Of a stretch of DNA of 64,000 bases, positions 22,370 through 32,630 are shown in pieces; within the stretch, counting starts at the first letter, position 1; each line of letters opens with the position of its first letter. Under the pieces are notes generated by a model. That model searched no databases, was not told the DNA's origin, and worked only from the letters and a program-made list of their open reading frames with translations. Where the stretch lies: assembly GCF_019097595.1 (NCBI RefSeq), contig NC_080713.1, forward strand, positions 9,823,699 through 9,887,698, in the 5' to 3' direction. This stretch comes from Hemibagrus wyckioides. Its lineage: Eukaryota > Chordata > Actinopteri > Siluriformes > Bagridae. The position numbers and the translations under genes were made by a program.

Positions 22370-22521
22370 AGCTTCAGCATCCCCAGTTCAACTCTGTGCT
22401 TGGGTTACTGTCTGTGTGGGGTTTTGCATGTTCTCCCTATGTCTGAATGGATTTACTCAGACTTCTCTGTTCTTTTTTACAGCCTCCCAAAAACATGCCC
22501 GTTGGTGGACTGACTACTCTA

Positions 22522-22923
22522 AATTTTTAAACTACTTCTTTCAGCTTTTCCCTTCAGTGGTCACCATAGTGAATCATCTCTCTCCACCTATCCCTATCTT
22601 CTCCATCCTCAGCACTTGCACCCACTAGCTTCATATCCTCATTTATTACACCCATATACCTCCTCTTTGACCTTCCTCTTTGCCTCCTGCCTGGCAGCTC
22701 CATGTCCAACATTCTCCTACCAATATACTCACTCTCCCTCCTCTGAACATGTCCAAACCGTCATAATCTGGCCTCCCTAACTTTGTCCCCCAAACGTCCA
22801 ACATGAGCTGTCCCTCTGATGTACTCGTTCCTAATCCTGTCCAACCTTGTCACTCAAAAAAAAAGAGGTAGCTCTGCTACCTCCAGCTCTGATTCCTGCC
22901 TCTTCCTCAGTGAATTTTTAAAC
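22522..22923. repeat. 11 bp target-site duplication flanking the RTE insert
   Basis: AATTTTTAAAC at 22522-22532 is repeated exactly at 22913-22923, bracketing the insert. Confidence 0.8.
22533..22912 (-). mobile_element. RTE-type LINE, 5'-truncated 3' end
   Basis: Plus-strand landmarks include ACCTATCCCTATCTTCTCC, TTCATATCCTCATTTATTAC, CCTTTGCCTCCTGCCTGGC and CTGTCCCTCTGATGTACTCG. Minus-strand readings include KRQESELEVAEL, the C-terminal region after the RT that I recognise from fish RTE-type LINEs. It has a short 3' end at the left (minus-strand end), 5' truncation at the right, and an 11 bp target-site duplication. A second copy of the same family is at 29416-29813. Confidence 0.8.
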
Positions 22924-23080
22924 GAGTGTGTGAATATGTGACTGCATGGTACCTGTGATGGACTTGTGCCCCAACCAGAGTGTATTTCTACCTCTCCACC
23001 AATTGGCCTTGGGATAGACACAATCAACCTCAATCCAGACCAGTACAAAGCTGTTACTGAAGGAGCAACAAGCATATGTT

Positions 23081-23430
23081 GAAATTGAAACATTTTTTGT
23101 TCCTCAGTCACTTCCAGTTTATGGATTATATGATGAATCATTCATTTAATATACCTAAAGAATCATAAAACTCTTACCATTGTTGCAATTGTGTCAGTTC
23201 TGAATCATTCTTTCATCTTTGATATTTTGTGTATACTTTCTGTGTTCTTGACTTCCCCATTTATTTTGCCTTTACAGTGAAAATAGAATTTTGTACAGTG
23301 AAATATATTAGTCAAACATTTTATTTCTTTGAAAAACATATTTTTTTTATAACACTGCAATTTTGTTCACATCTATTTTAGAGGAATGAAAGAAATGGAA
23401 AAACAGTAATTTTTGAATACTGTGATTTAC
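23081..23430. other. No gene seen
   Basis: AT-rich sequence between repeats. Confidence 0.45.
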
Positions 23431-24650
23431 AGTTTTTCTCATTTGCTAAAACGCAATTAATGAAACTGGGATCCACTTAATTTTCATCATCACCTTCTTA
23501 GCACAGCATAAGTCTTCTCTTGAAAATGTCTTAACACTTTTTCTTTTGTTTCACACATTTCTTACACCCTTTTTCAAAACATTTATCACAGATCTCATTT
23601 AAAGACCCCAGACTCTATTGCATAGCTGTGTTGAACAAAAGGAAAACATCTATTCACAGCTAATAGAAAGAGCTTGCATAATTATGAATATCTAATGCAC
23701 CTGTGTGAAACTTGTTTACACAACTCTTCAATCAGCAATGAGTCCTCTTCCCTTTATAAAAGATTCCACCTCTGTGTTGCAGGACAAGCTGGACAAAGGA
23801 TCCAGCCCATTATGAGTCGGAGCACAGTTGCATATATTGTCAGGCTTTTTTGGAATGGGAACAGGTAAGTCACAATGTTACTGCATACCACTGTGTATTT
23901 CAGCTTTACTGCATTGCCCTGTTAGCAGAAAAACTGTGTCGGTAATGCAGATGTTTCATCAATCATTAATGTGTCTGTCATATGTCATTTTTTGTCTTTG
24001 CTTTACAGAATCCACACACAACCACACACTGAACAGGAGGCTTCCATTGTAGATATGGTTGTGGCAAACAATACTATCAGACTGCGTGAAATCCAGGCAG
24101 CAGTGATTGCAGATCAGGGAGCCTTTAACAATGTGAGTTTGGCAACTATTGATAGAAATCTGAAGTGAATGCAGTGGCTATACAGAGTTTCATTCCAAAG
24201 AAACTCTGACATTGTGAATGAGGCAAGATTCTAGTATGTGCAGGTATGGATTTAATTTTGTAGTGCCTTGTTATACCATACAGTTACATGCATCTGAAAT
24301 AATTTGCTTTGATTTTATGGTGCATGCGTTTGAGTGTGTGTGTGGTGGGGTGTTAATAAATGATATTCAACACTTCTGAGTTTCAACAGTGTCATTTGAT
24401 ATTGATAGCTGTGTTTTGTATTTTGATGTCCAATGTGTAATGGTTGAATAATTATATTAATTTGACCACAAGTTGTAATGTCTGGTGGAAATATTTGCTT
24501 TTGTTTCATATGTGTTTTGGAGCATTTTGCGAACAAAATTTGTCATTTTGGCCAGTGAGCTTCAGTTTGAGCCTGTGTTAACTGTTTGGAAATGTGATGT
24601 CAGAGTGGACAAATGTGTTTAAGCAATTGAAAAACTTTAATAGTTATTAC
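23431..24650 (+). mobile_element. IS630/Tc1-type element with an intron-containing transposase remnant
   Basis: The left end near 23434 reads ACAGTTTTTCTCATTTGC then TAAAACGCA. The right end, inverted, reads TAAAGTTTTTCAATTGC then TTAAACAC. These are imperfect terminal inverted repeats. Between them lies the front part of a transposase gene, then about 400 bp of 3' sequence (including GGAGCATTTTGCGAACAAAAT) with no catalytic domain, so it is an internally deleted, non-autonomous copy. Confidence 0.65.
23770..24170 (+). pseudogene. IS630-like transposase, HTH exons with a spliceosomal intron
   Basis: The first segment, in frame to 23864, reads AGQRIQPIMSRSTVAYIVR, then LFWNGNR: a helix-turn-helix region. 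An intron with GTAAGT at 23865 and a pyrimidine-rich acceptor TTTGCTTTACAG ending at 24008 (144 bp) separates it from EQEASIVDMVVANNTIRLRE, then IQAAVIADQGAFNNV and LATIDRNLK. A stop (TGA) follows, after which the same frame continues MQWLYRVSFQRNSD. This matches a fish transposase family annotated as IS630-like, as I recall it. Its DDE domain is missing. Confidence 0.6.
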
Positions 24651-25521
24651 ACCTATACAGTTATTTACTAACAAATAACTGTCCCTTATATTTCAAAGGA
24701 CTTGTTTTCTGTGTTGCTTGAATAGGATGGAAAGGATAGGTGTCTTTTGTATGCAACAGAAAGCTGGATGCAACTGTGAGGTGTTTATTGACAGCACAGT
24801 CAAGCAGACCATCAGGCAATATTCAACTAAATTGAATCGTGTGGTTGGTAGTGATTCCAAAGTATACTACCTATAAATATGCCTCTAAATTAGTTGTACT
24901 GATTGAATGAAGTGCTGATTTGAAATTTTGTTATTGTTAAGAGCAAAAATTAACCCACATGGCTGAACACTTAAAAGCTAGACCTAGTACTGATGCGAGC
25001 CAAGACAAGATCAAGACTTTAATCTCTACAGCAAACTGGCCTACACTCTCTCCCAAACTTTGGGCTCAGGTATTTATGCTCAGTATTTCATATACTAATG
25101 CCACACACACAAATGCACAGCTTGAAGCTCAAAATATTTTGAATTTAATTTGCTACCCTGCATAAATGTTCAGATCAATATTTATGGGGACACACAGAGA
25201 AAAAGGACTTTGTAAAACTCAGTAGATCAATAAAAATCAGCTCCCATTTTTTAGCATTGCTAAAATATAAGATACAGTAAGAGATTAAATTAAATATGTC
25301 TGCACTGAATGAGTTATGCAGCATAATGCCAAGGCTGAGAACTCTCAGACAGTTGTGCCTCCTGTGTAGCTGTCCACTGTGTTGCAAGCTTATCTTCCAT
25401 CAACATACAGCCAAGATATGTCAAAATAAATTTTATTAGATGCTTGACATTAGTTTAGAGATTACATGATATCTGAATGCATGACTGAATCTAACCAGCT
25501 TTTATATAAAGATTTTTTATA
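24651..25521. other. No gene seen
   Basis: AT-rich sequence without a nameable feature. Confidence 0.45.
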
Positions 25522-26160
25522 TAAAAAAAGTTAAGGATATTCGGCTTTCAGGTGAAATTTCAGGATGCACCTAAAATGCACTATAACCTTTACAGGTGAA
25601 CTTAATTTGACTTTCTCTACACTTTTGAATGCACATGTCCAACTGTTCAGTGTTTCAGTACTTTTTGCATAACTTGCTGTTCTCTAACAAGGTGCTTAAC
25701 GGCAAAATTCACAACTGGTGTTCAATTAGAATTGGTATTTAAACAGTCCTCTTCATCATGCTGTTCACATTTTGACATCATGAAACCAAGACAACACCTA
25801 ACAATTGATCAACAGTACCTCACCATTGCGAGGCTTCAAACAGGATGTTCTCAGAGGGAAGTGGCCACTGAACTTAGAGTGTCACAGAGTGTCATCAGCA
25901 GGTTGCGACAGAGATACAGAGAGACTGGAAGAGTCACAGAAAGGCATAGAAGTGGAAGTCCTTTGGCCACATCCCACATTGATGACCACTTCATTGTGAA
26001 CAGTGCCCTGCGGAACCGGATGATGAATGCCACTCAACTCCAGGAACATTTAAGGGAGATGAGAGGCACCCAAGTGTCATGTCAGACCATTCAAAACTGT
26101 TTACATCAGCGTGGTCTGCATGCTAGACGACCTGCAAGGGTACCTGACCACACCACCAGG
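25522..26160 (+). mobile_element. Tc1-like element, 5' half (family T2)
   Basis: It begins with the T2 terminal sequence (AAAAAGTTAAGGATATTCGG, CTTTCAGGTGAAATTTC) also seen at 3682, then a leader and the N-terminal half of a transposase. It breaks off near 26160, where a different family starts. It therefore holds exactly the part missing from the 3682-5805 copy. Confidence 0.8.
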
Positions 26161-26529
26161 CCAGGGAGTGTCATATCAACAGAATGTCATAAAAACAGGA
26201 ATGATTTTACAGGTGGAAGCCACTCACATTTTTTCCCTACTCTTTCTGACTGTTTTTCACTAGTTTTTCATTTGGCTAGGGTCAGTGTCACTACTGACAG
26301 CATGAGGCAATACCTGGACCCTACAGAGGTTGCACAGAAGCTCCTCCAGGATGGCACATCAATACGTGCCATTGCCAGAAGATTTGCTGTGTCTCCCAGC
26401 AAAGAGCATGGAGGAAATTCCAGGAGATATGCAGTTACTCTAGGGGAGCTGGACAGGGCTGTAGAAGGTCCTTCACCCATCAGCAGGAACATGGAACAGG
26501 ATGAGCACTGCCAGAGCCCTACAAAATGA
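25780..26529 (+). pseudogene. Chimeric ORF: N-terminal regions of two different transposases
   Basis: From ATG 25780 the frame stays open for about 249 codons. The first part (HLTIDQQYLTIARLQTGCSQ, ATELRVSQSVISRLRQRY, RNRMMNATQLQEHL, RGLHARRPARVPDHTTR) holds the two HTH units of family T2. After about 26160 it runs through the former 5' leader of a family T3 element (DCFSLVFHLARVSVTTDSM) and into the T3 HTH region (MRQYLDPTEVAQKLLQDGTS, IRAIARRFAVSPS). A 7 bp deletion in T3 then shifts the frame, giving a nonsense end to 26529. There is no catalytic triad. It is probably an accident of adjacent truncated copies; expression is unknown. Confidence 0.75.
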
Positions 26530-26795
26530 CCTCCAGCAGGCCACTGGTGTGAATGTCTCTGACCAAACAATCAGAAACAGACTTCATGGAGGGTGGCCTG
26601 AGGGCCCAATGTCCTCTAGTGTGCCCTGAAGCTCGATTGACATTTGGCATTGAAAACCAGAATTGGCAGGTCCACCACTGGCACACTGTGATTTTCACAG
26701 ATGAGAGCAGGTTCACCCTGAGCACATGTGACAGACGTTAAAGGGTCTGAAGAAGCTGCAGAGAATGTTATGCTCCCTTCCGAGGTTTCCCAGCT
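26185..26795 (+). mobile_element. Tc1-like element fragment (family T3)
   Basis: AAAAACAGGAATGATTTTAC and later text match, in opposite orientation, the family T3 copy at 37471-38935. After the HTH region another frame gives the next part up to the first catalytic Asp: GIENQNWQVHHW, then FTDESRFTLSTCDRR at about 26650-26740. It is truncated near 26795, where the ~0.45 kb direct repeat begins. A stop and frameshifts make it inactive. Confidence 0.8.
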
Positions 26796-26798
26796 TTT

Positions 26799-27246
26799 TT
26801 ATTTGTAGCTAACAGCATCCTGATTTATTGAGTGAAATGCATTCCTGTATCAAAATGAGACAGTGCTCAACTTGAATGTAATGAGCCAAAAGCAAAATTA
26901 ATCATATAACATGGGCACAATAGTTCAACCTAATGTTAGGTAGTTTTAAGGTACATCAGTTACATCAAATAGCCATTGCTTATGTTTGGTACTGGTATGA
27001 TTATCTTATCTAGTATAGCAGAACTACCATATTGTTTAGAAGTACGTATTTTATGCTAATCTGTACAGTTGCACTGAAATTAACAGATATGTAATGATGA
27101 TCAAGCGACTGGAAATCAGGTGACTGAAATCCCTTCCACCTGTACATCAGAAAAAAGTATGTGCTGTTGACTGACAACATCAAAGAACACCACCAATACT
27201 ATGTATGTTTACTAAATACTAATATGTTTACTAAATCTGTAAACCT
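26799..27246. repeat. ~0.45 kb direct repeat, copy 1
   Basis: Starts TTATTTGTAGCTAACAGCATCC-like and ends near GTTTACTAAATCTGTAAAC. It matches 28738-29160 through most of its length with small indels. It carries no coding frame or terminal inverted repeats that I can see. Confidence 0.85.
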
Positions 27247-27250
27247 AGTT

Positions 27251-28260
27251 GGGATGAGTGCTCAACTGGATTGAGATATGGGGAATTTGGATGCCAAGTC
27301 TATATCTTATACTCGTTGTTGTGCTCATCAAACCATTCGTGAACCATTTTTGCTTTGTGGAACAGTGCATTATATTGCTGAAAGAGGCCACAGCCATCAG
27401 GGAATACTGTTTCAATGAAATGTTGTACATGGTCTGCAACAACGCTTAGGTAGGTGGTACATTTCAAAGTAACATCCACAAGGATGGCAGGACCCAAGGT
27501 TTCCCAGCAGAACACTGCCCAAGGTTTCCCAGCAGAACAGCTTGCCTTATTCCTATAGTGCATCGTAGTGCCATGTGTTCCCCAGGTAAGCAATGTACAT
27601 GCACCCAGCTGTCCATGTGATATAAAAGACAACATGATTCATCAGACTAGGCCATCTTATTCCATTGCTCTGTGGTCCAGTTATGATGCTCATGTGCCCA
27701 TTGTTTGCATTTTCGGCAGTGCAGAGGGGTCATCATGGGCACCCTGACTGGTCTGCGGCTATACAGCCGCATACACAACAAACTGTGATGCACTGTGTAT
27801 TCTGACACATTTCTATCAGAACCAGCATTAACTTCTTCAGCAATTTCTGCAAAAGTAGCTTGTCTGTTGCCAGTTGTCAGACCACATGGGCTAGCCTTCA
27901 CTCCCCAACATACATCAATGAGCCTTGGCCACCCATGAACCTTTACCACTGTTACCACTGTTCCTTCCTGGGTCCGCTTTTCATAGATACTGACTACTGC
28001 AGACCGGGAACACCCCACAAGAACTGCAGTTATGGAGATGCTCTGATCCAGTCGTCTAGCTATCACAATTTGGCCTCTTGTCAAAGTCGCTCAAATCCTT
28101 ACGCTTACCAAATTTTTCCTGCTTCTAACACATCAAGTTTAAGGACAAAATATTCACTTGCTGCCTAATATATTCAACCTACTAACAGGTACTATGATGA
28201 CGAGATAATCAGTATTATTCACTTCACCTGTCAGTGGTCATAAGGTTATGCCTGATTGTT
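27251..28260 (-). mobile_element. Tc1-like element, 5' two-thirds (family T4)
   Basis: The right end is the T4 terminus (CAGTGGTCATAAGGTTATGC). The minus strand runs from there through the transposase to just past the second catalytic block and is cut at 27251, next to the direct repeat. A 25 bp tandem duplication (AAGGTTTCCCAGCAGAACAC plus five bases) sits at about 27496-27540. It complements, in content, the 3'-only copy at 10423. Confidence 0.85.
27647..28084 (-). pseudogene. Tc1-like transposase N-terminal half (family T4)
   Basis: 145 codons are open. [19 protein letters not shown] and GCSRSAVVSIYEK form the first HTH. A hook-like region WPRLIDV and a second HTH with TFAEIAEEVNAGSD, VSEYTVHHSLL and RLYSRRPVRVPM follow, ending HEHHNWTTEQWNKMA. 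A TAG replaces the Trp codon just before the first catalytic Asp (SDES). Downstream sequence continues in the same family: ETVFPDGCGLFQQYN in another frame, where the second Asp is changed to Tyr. Confidence 0.85.
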
Positions 28261-28737
28261 ATATATACATAAACATATATGATTTAGGAAATTTACAGAA
28301 TTTAAGCATAAAAATCACATAAATATTCAGTATTAAAATATTTCAACTTCCTAATGCTGTATCAAAACCAAAGTCAATTTTCCTCCATGCTCCAGTGCAA
28401 GTGCTCTCCCTAGTCAGCAGCCATGCAAGATAATCATCCTGATCAACTAAATTAGAGAAATACACAACCATGAAATTAGTACATATATAAAATGTACCAA
28501 TCATTTTGCACATCAGGTCCAGACCTCCATTCAGGGAATAAACATAAGCAGGAAATCAGCACAGCATGAGCGACAGAGCAGAAAAGCTCCATGAAGAGGA
28601 GGAACATTTTTTAATACAGTGACAGAGTACAGAAAAAACATATAAAGATGCACTGAAAGTTTAAAGTGGAACACTGGAAATTTTATGTTTCCAAGAGTAA
28701 GTAAATAAATGTAAAAAACTTTTAGTCACTACTTTCC
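28261..28737. other. No gene seen
   Basis: Unique-looking DNA between the T4 element and the second direct repeat copy. Confidence 0.45.
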
Positions 28738-29160
28738 TGTTTTATTTGTAGCTAACAGCATCCTAATTTGTTGAGTGAAATGCATTCCTGTATCAAAATG
28801 AGACAAATGTAATGAGCCAAAAGCAAAATTAATCATATAATTCACAATTCGCACAACAGTTCACAACCTAATGTTAGGTAGTTTTTAGGTACATCAATTA
28901 CATCAATTTACATCAGCCATTTACAAATTACATCAGCCATTACTTATGTTCTGTACTGGTATGACTATCTTAGCCAGTATTGCAGAACTACCATATTGTT
29001 TAGAAGTATGTAACAGATATGTAATGATGATCAAGCAACTGAAAATCAAGTGACTGAAATCCCTTCCACCTGTACAACAGAAAAAAGGAAGTGCTGTTGA
29101 CTGACAACATCAAAGAGCACCACCAATACAATATGTTTACTTAATCTGTAAACTTAATTG
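28738..29160. repeat. ~0.45 kb direct repeat, copy 2
   Basis: Same orientation as 26799-27246. Shared blocks include TAGCTAACAGCATCCTAATT-like, CTAATGTTAGGTAGTTTT, ACTACCATATTGTTTAGAAG and TGCTGTTGACTGACAACATC. Copy 2 has a local triplication of an ACATCAATTACATCA-like unit and lacks a segment after GAAGTATGTA. LINE sequence begins immediately after it. Confidence 0.85.
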
Positions 29161-29415
29161 GTAGACCAAGATGGCGGTGTGTACACATTGCGAGGCTCAG
29201 CATCTCTCCAGATTTTCCGTATTAGTGGTTATTTACCTATTAATCACCTGCATGTTTGTTCATTTCATTCGTGCGATTTTAACATACGTCAGTTGTTACT
29301 TAACATCAATTATGCATACACAAACTCTGTTTCAAACTACGTTTTCAACTTTGACCAGCTACCACCGAAGCTTGTGAGGAAGCCACCACACATCATCCCC
29401 CTTGTTCAGATCAGA

Positions 29416-29813
29416 AGAGTCTGGCACCTATCCCTATCAGTTGCACCCACTAGCTTCATATCCTCATTTATTACATCCATATACCTCCTTTTTGGCCTTC
29501 CGCTTTGCCTCCTGCCTAGCAGCGCCATGTCCACCATTCTCCTACCAATAGAATCACTCTCATTTTAATCTAGCCCCCTAACCCCCAAACGTCAAACATG
29601 AGTTGTCCCTCTGATGTACTGGTTCCTAATCCTGTCCAATCTTGTCACTCCCAAAAGAGAAACTCAACATCTTTAGCTCTGTTACCTCAAGCTCTGACTC
29701 CTGTCTCTTCTTCAGTGACACTGTCTCTAAACCATACAGCATGGCCTGTCTCAGAACTGTCTTGTACACCTTCCCCTTGATTCTCGCTGATATTTTTCTA
29801 TCACACACAAAGA
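29416..29813 (-). mobile_element. RTE-type LINE fragment inserted in the LINE
   Basis: Same family as 22533-22912. Minus-strand reading gives KVYKTVLRQAMLYGLETVSL and KKRQESELEVTELKMLSFS. The flanks share CAGATCA at 29407-29413 and 29814-29820, a possible 7 bp target-site duplication. A 5'-truncated copy. Confidence 0.75.
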
Positions 29814-29819
29814 CAGATC

Positions 29820-30910
29820 ACAGACTGTAATTTAATGGCTTTCTTGGAAACTTGGCTTAACAATGACATTCCAGACAGCGTGGGCTAGGGCTCAGGCAGT
29901 TGTCCCCACCTGCTTTAAGTCAGCTACCATCGTGCCTGTACCTAAGCACTCTGCTGCAGTGACACCCAGTGACTTTCGTCCGGTCGCACTCACCCCATCA
30001 TAGCAAAGTGCTTCGAAAAGGTGGTCCTCACCCACCTCCAAGACTGTCTACCTCCCACTCTGTATCCACACCAATTTGTTTATCACCATAACCGGTCAAC
30101 AGAGGATGCCATCTCCAAAGCATTTCATTTTGGTCTGACTCACCTGGACATTCCAAACATGTCAGGATGCTGTTCATTGACTTTAGTTCAGCATTTAACA
30201 CAGTCAGCCCAAGCTAATCTTGAAGCTTAAACAGCTTGGAATTAGTACTCCCCACAACTGGACTCTGGACTTGCTCACACACTGACCACAGTCTGTCAGA
30301 CATGACAACCTAACATTCTCCAGTCTCATCCTCACCAATGGAGTTCCCCACAGATGTGTATTGTCCCCTCTCCTAAACTCCCTCTTAACCCATGACTGCA
30401 TACCTGTACATGCCTCTAGCAGTATTTTCAAGATTGCAGATAACATCTCAGTGATAGGCCTGATCAGATGTAACGATGAGATGGCTTACAGGGAGGAGAT
30501 CCAGCACCCTAGGCTTGGTGTGGGGACAAGAACCTAGAACTCAACACCAGGAAAACAAAGGAGGTCGTTGTGGACTTCAAACATGCTGGGAATCACACTC
30601 ATGCTCCCATTCACATCAACGGAGCTGCTGTTGAGCGTGTACCCAGCTTTAAGTTCCTCGGGGTCCACATCTCAGAGGACCTCACCTGGTCCATGAACAC
30701 CTCCATCCTGGTTAAAAAGGCACAACAGTGCCTTTATTCTCTGAAGAGACTGAAAAAGGCCCACCTCTGCTACAAGATTCTTGTGAACTTTTACCACTGT
30801 ACCATTGAGAGCATTATGACCAACTGCATCTCAGTCTGGTACGGCAACTGCCCAGCTATAGACCGTAAAGCCCTTCAGCGGGTGGTGAAAACCGCCCAAT
30901 GTATCACTGG
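29820..30910 (+). pseudogene. LINE endonuclease scrap and reverse transcriptase remnant
   Basis: Readings in order, across several frames: CNLMAFLETWLNNDIPDS (start of the endonuclease, rest deleted), VPTCFKSATIVPVPKHSA, FRPVAL, AKCFEKVVLTHLQDCLPP, FVYHHNRSTEDAISKAF, FIDFSSAFNTVSP-like, then FKIADNISVIGLI where a FADD-type active site is expected, then VKFLGVHISEDLTW-type text (FKFLGVHISEDLTWSMN) and LVKKAQQCLYSLKRLKK in the open frame 30570-30910. The second catalytic Asp is replaced by Asn (30436-30444). Frameshifts also disable it. It ends at TAQCITGT. Confidence 0.78.
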
Positions 30911-30941
30911 CACATATATATCAGCTGTATATATATATATA

Positions 30942-31358
30942 CAGACCAATATATATATGAGACCAATGCAAAATAATCAGTTTATTATGTTTTTTTCTTA
31001 CAGTTGCATGTATTGGTGAGATGAGTTTTGTTTCATTTTTTGTGAACTACTGACAATATTTCTCCTAAATTCAAAATATAACTATTGTTATTTAGAGTGT
31101 TATATAAAAGATTATATATATTATCCTTATATTTAAAGGAAATGACAAAACATGAAAATAACCCAAGATCATGCAGTATTTGCAGAGCATTAATAACTCA
31201 AATAAAAAAAAATGCAAATAATTTGTAAACATATTGTTTTAATGCTGTTGGGTAACTTTATACCACTCTTTATGCAAAAAAGACCATCCATCTTCCTCTT
31301 GATGACATTCCAGAGGTTTTCAGTGGTCTCTTTTTTTTCCAGAGCTAATTAACATACA
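30942..31358 (-). mobile_element. Tc1-derived MITE, family T6, copy 1
   Basis: Its right border on the plus strand reads GTGGTCTCTTTTTTTTCCAG plus AGCT, the inverse of the T6 start (ACAGCTCTGGAAAAAA). It matches 49795-50272 and 63627-64000, and keeps parts of the transposase 3' end (ENLWNVI-type reading). It has further internal deletions relative to the other two copies. The left end is blurred by a short TA tract. Confidence 0.75.
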
Positions 31359-31376
31359 GATGGGTATGTGTATATT

Positions 31377-31381
<5 letters not shown>

Positions 31382-31450
<69 letters not shown>
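31382..31450. repeat. (AT)n microsatellite
   Basis: Long TA run between T6 copy 1 and the T5 element. Confidence 0.95.
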
Positions 31451-31453
<3 letters not shown>

Positions 31454-32622
31454 GCAACACTTTTGTTTTTGCCCCCATTTTTCATGAGCTGAACTCAAAG
31501 ATCTAAGACTTTTTCTATGTACACAAAAGGCCTATTTCTCTCAAATATTGTTCACAAATCTGTCTAAATCTGTGTTAGTGAGCACAGGTGAGCACACTTT
31601 GCTGAGGTAATCCATCCACCTAACAGGTGTGCCTTAGGCTGGCCACAATAAAAGGCCACTTTAAAACGTGCAGTTTTATTGCACAGCACAATGCCACAGA
31701 TGTCGCAAGTTTTGAGGGAGTGTGCAATTGGCATGATGACTGCAGGAATGTCCACCAGAACTGTTGCCCATGAATTGAATGTTCATTTCTCTACCATAAG
31801 CCAATACAAAGGTGGTTCAGAGAATTTGGCAGTACATCCAACCGGCCTCACAACCGCAGACCACGTGTAACCACACCAGCCCAGGACCTCCACATCCAGC
31901 ATCTTCACCTCCAAGATCGTCTGAGACCAGCCACCCGGACAGCTGCTGCAACAATCAGTTTGCATAACCAAAGAATTTCTGCACAAACTGTCAGAAACTG
32001 TCTCAGGGAAGCTCATCTGCATGCTCGTCGTCCTCATCGGGGTCTCGACCTGACTGCAGTTCGTCGTCGTAACCCATTTAAGTGGGCAAATGCTCACATT
32101 TGATGGCGTCTGGCACTTTGGAGAGGTGTTCTCTTCACGGATGAATCCTGGTTTTCACTGTACAGGGCAGATGGCAGACAGCGTGTATGGTGTCATGTGG
32201 GTGAGCGGTTTGCTGATGTGAACGCCGTGGATCAAGTGGCCCACGGTGGAGGTGGGGTTATGGTATGGGCAGGCGTATGTGCATTTTATTGATGGCATCA
32301 CCTCATGTTGCAGCATGGTAATGCACAGCCCCATGTTGCAAGGATCTGTACACAATTCCTGGAAGCTGAAAACATCCCAGTTCTTGCATGGCCAGCATAC
32401 TCACCGGACATGTCACCCATTGAGCATGTTTGGGATGCTCTGGATCGGTGTATACGACAGTGTGTTCCAGTTCCGGCCAATATCCAGCAACTTCGCACAG
32501 CCATTGAAGAGGAGTGGACCAACATTCCACAGGCCACAATCAACAACCTGATGGAGAAGGAGATGTGTTGCACTGCGTGAGGCCAATGGTGGTCACACCA
32601 GATACTGACTAGTTTTCGGACA
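31451..32622 (+). mobile_element. Tc1-like element, family T5, lacking its right end
   Basis: Starts AACGCAACACTTTTGTTTTT and continues into a long inverted-repeat arm and leader (GGCCTATTTCTCTCAAATAT), then a transposase. The matching right arm is absent: sequence stops at GACTAGTTTTCGGACAA, immediately before the T1 copy B. An internal deletion near 32303 removes the stretch between FIDG and QHGNA. Confidence 0.8.
31691..32580 (+). pseudogene. Tc1-like transposase, broken (family T5)
   Basis: The N-terminal part (31691-31870) reads MPQMSQVLRECAIGMMTAGM, STRTVAHELNVHFSTIS, an HTH region; a frame loss follows. The middle is spread over frames: SRMNPGFH-type text around the first catalytic Asp (codons of TDESWF near 32140-32155) and VHFIDGITS. 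The C-terminal frame 32305-32580 reads LQHGNAQPHVARICTQFLEA, WPAYSPDMSPIEHVWDALD and EEEWTNIPQATINNL. The second catalytic Asp is Gly (QHGN). Not functional. Confidence 0.82.
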
Positions 32623-32630
32623 AGCATATA

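Larger units (their letters stand above)
22370..23080 (+). repeat. SINE-like interspersed repeat, split by an RTE LINE
   Basis: The left part (22370-22532) has TTCAGCATCCCCAGTTCAAC, GGGTTACTGTCTGTGTGGGG, TTTTGCATGTTCTCCC and CCTCCCAAAAACATGCCC. The right part (22924-23080) resumes with GAGTGTGTGAATATGTGACTG, CATGGTACCTGTGATGGACT and TGTGCCCCAACCAGAGTG. The continuity of this common fish repeat across the gap shows that 22533-22912 was inserted into it. The diverged relative at 12176 lacks the insert. Confidence 0.75.

Noticed and set aside
29158..29568. 136-codon frame as a gene
   Set aside because: Its first part is the LINE leader (FDQLPPKLVRKPPHI) and its second part is antisense RTE sequence, so it is an artefact of the insertion junction.
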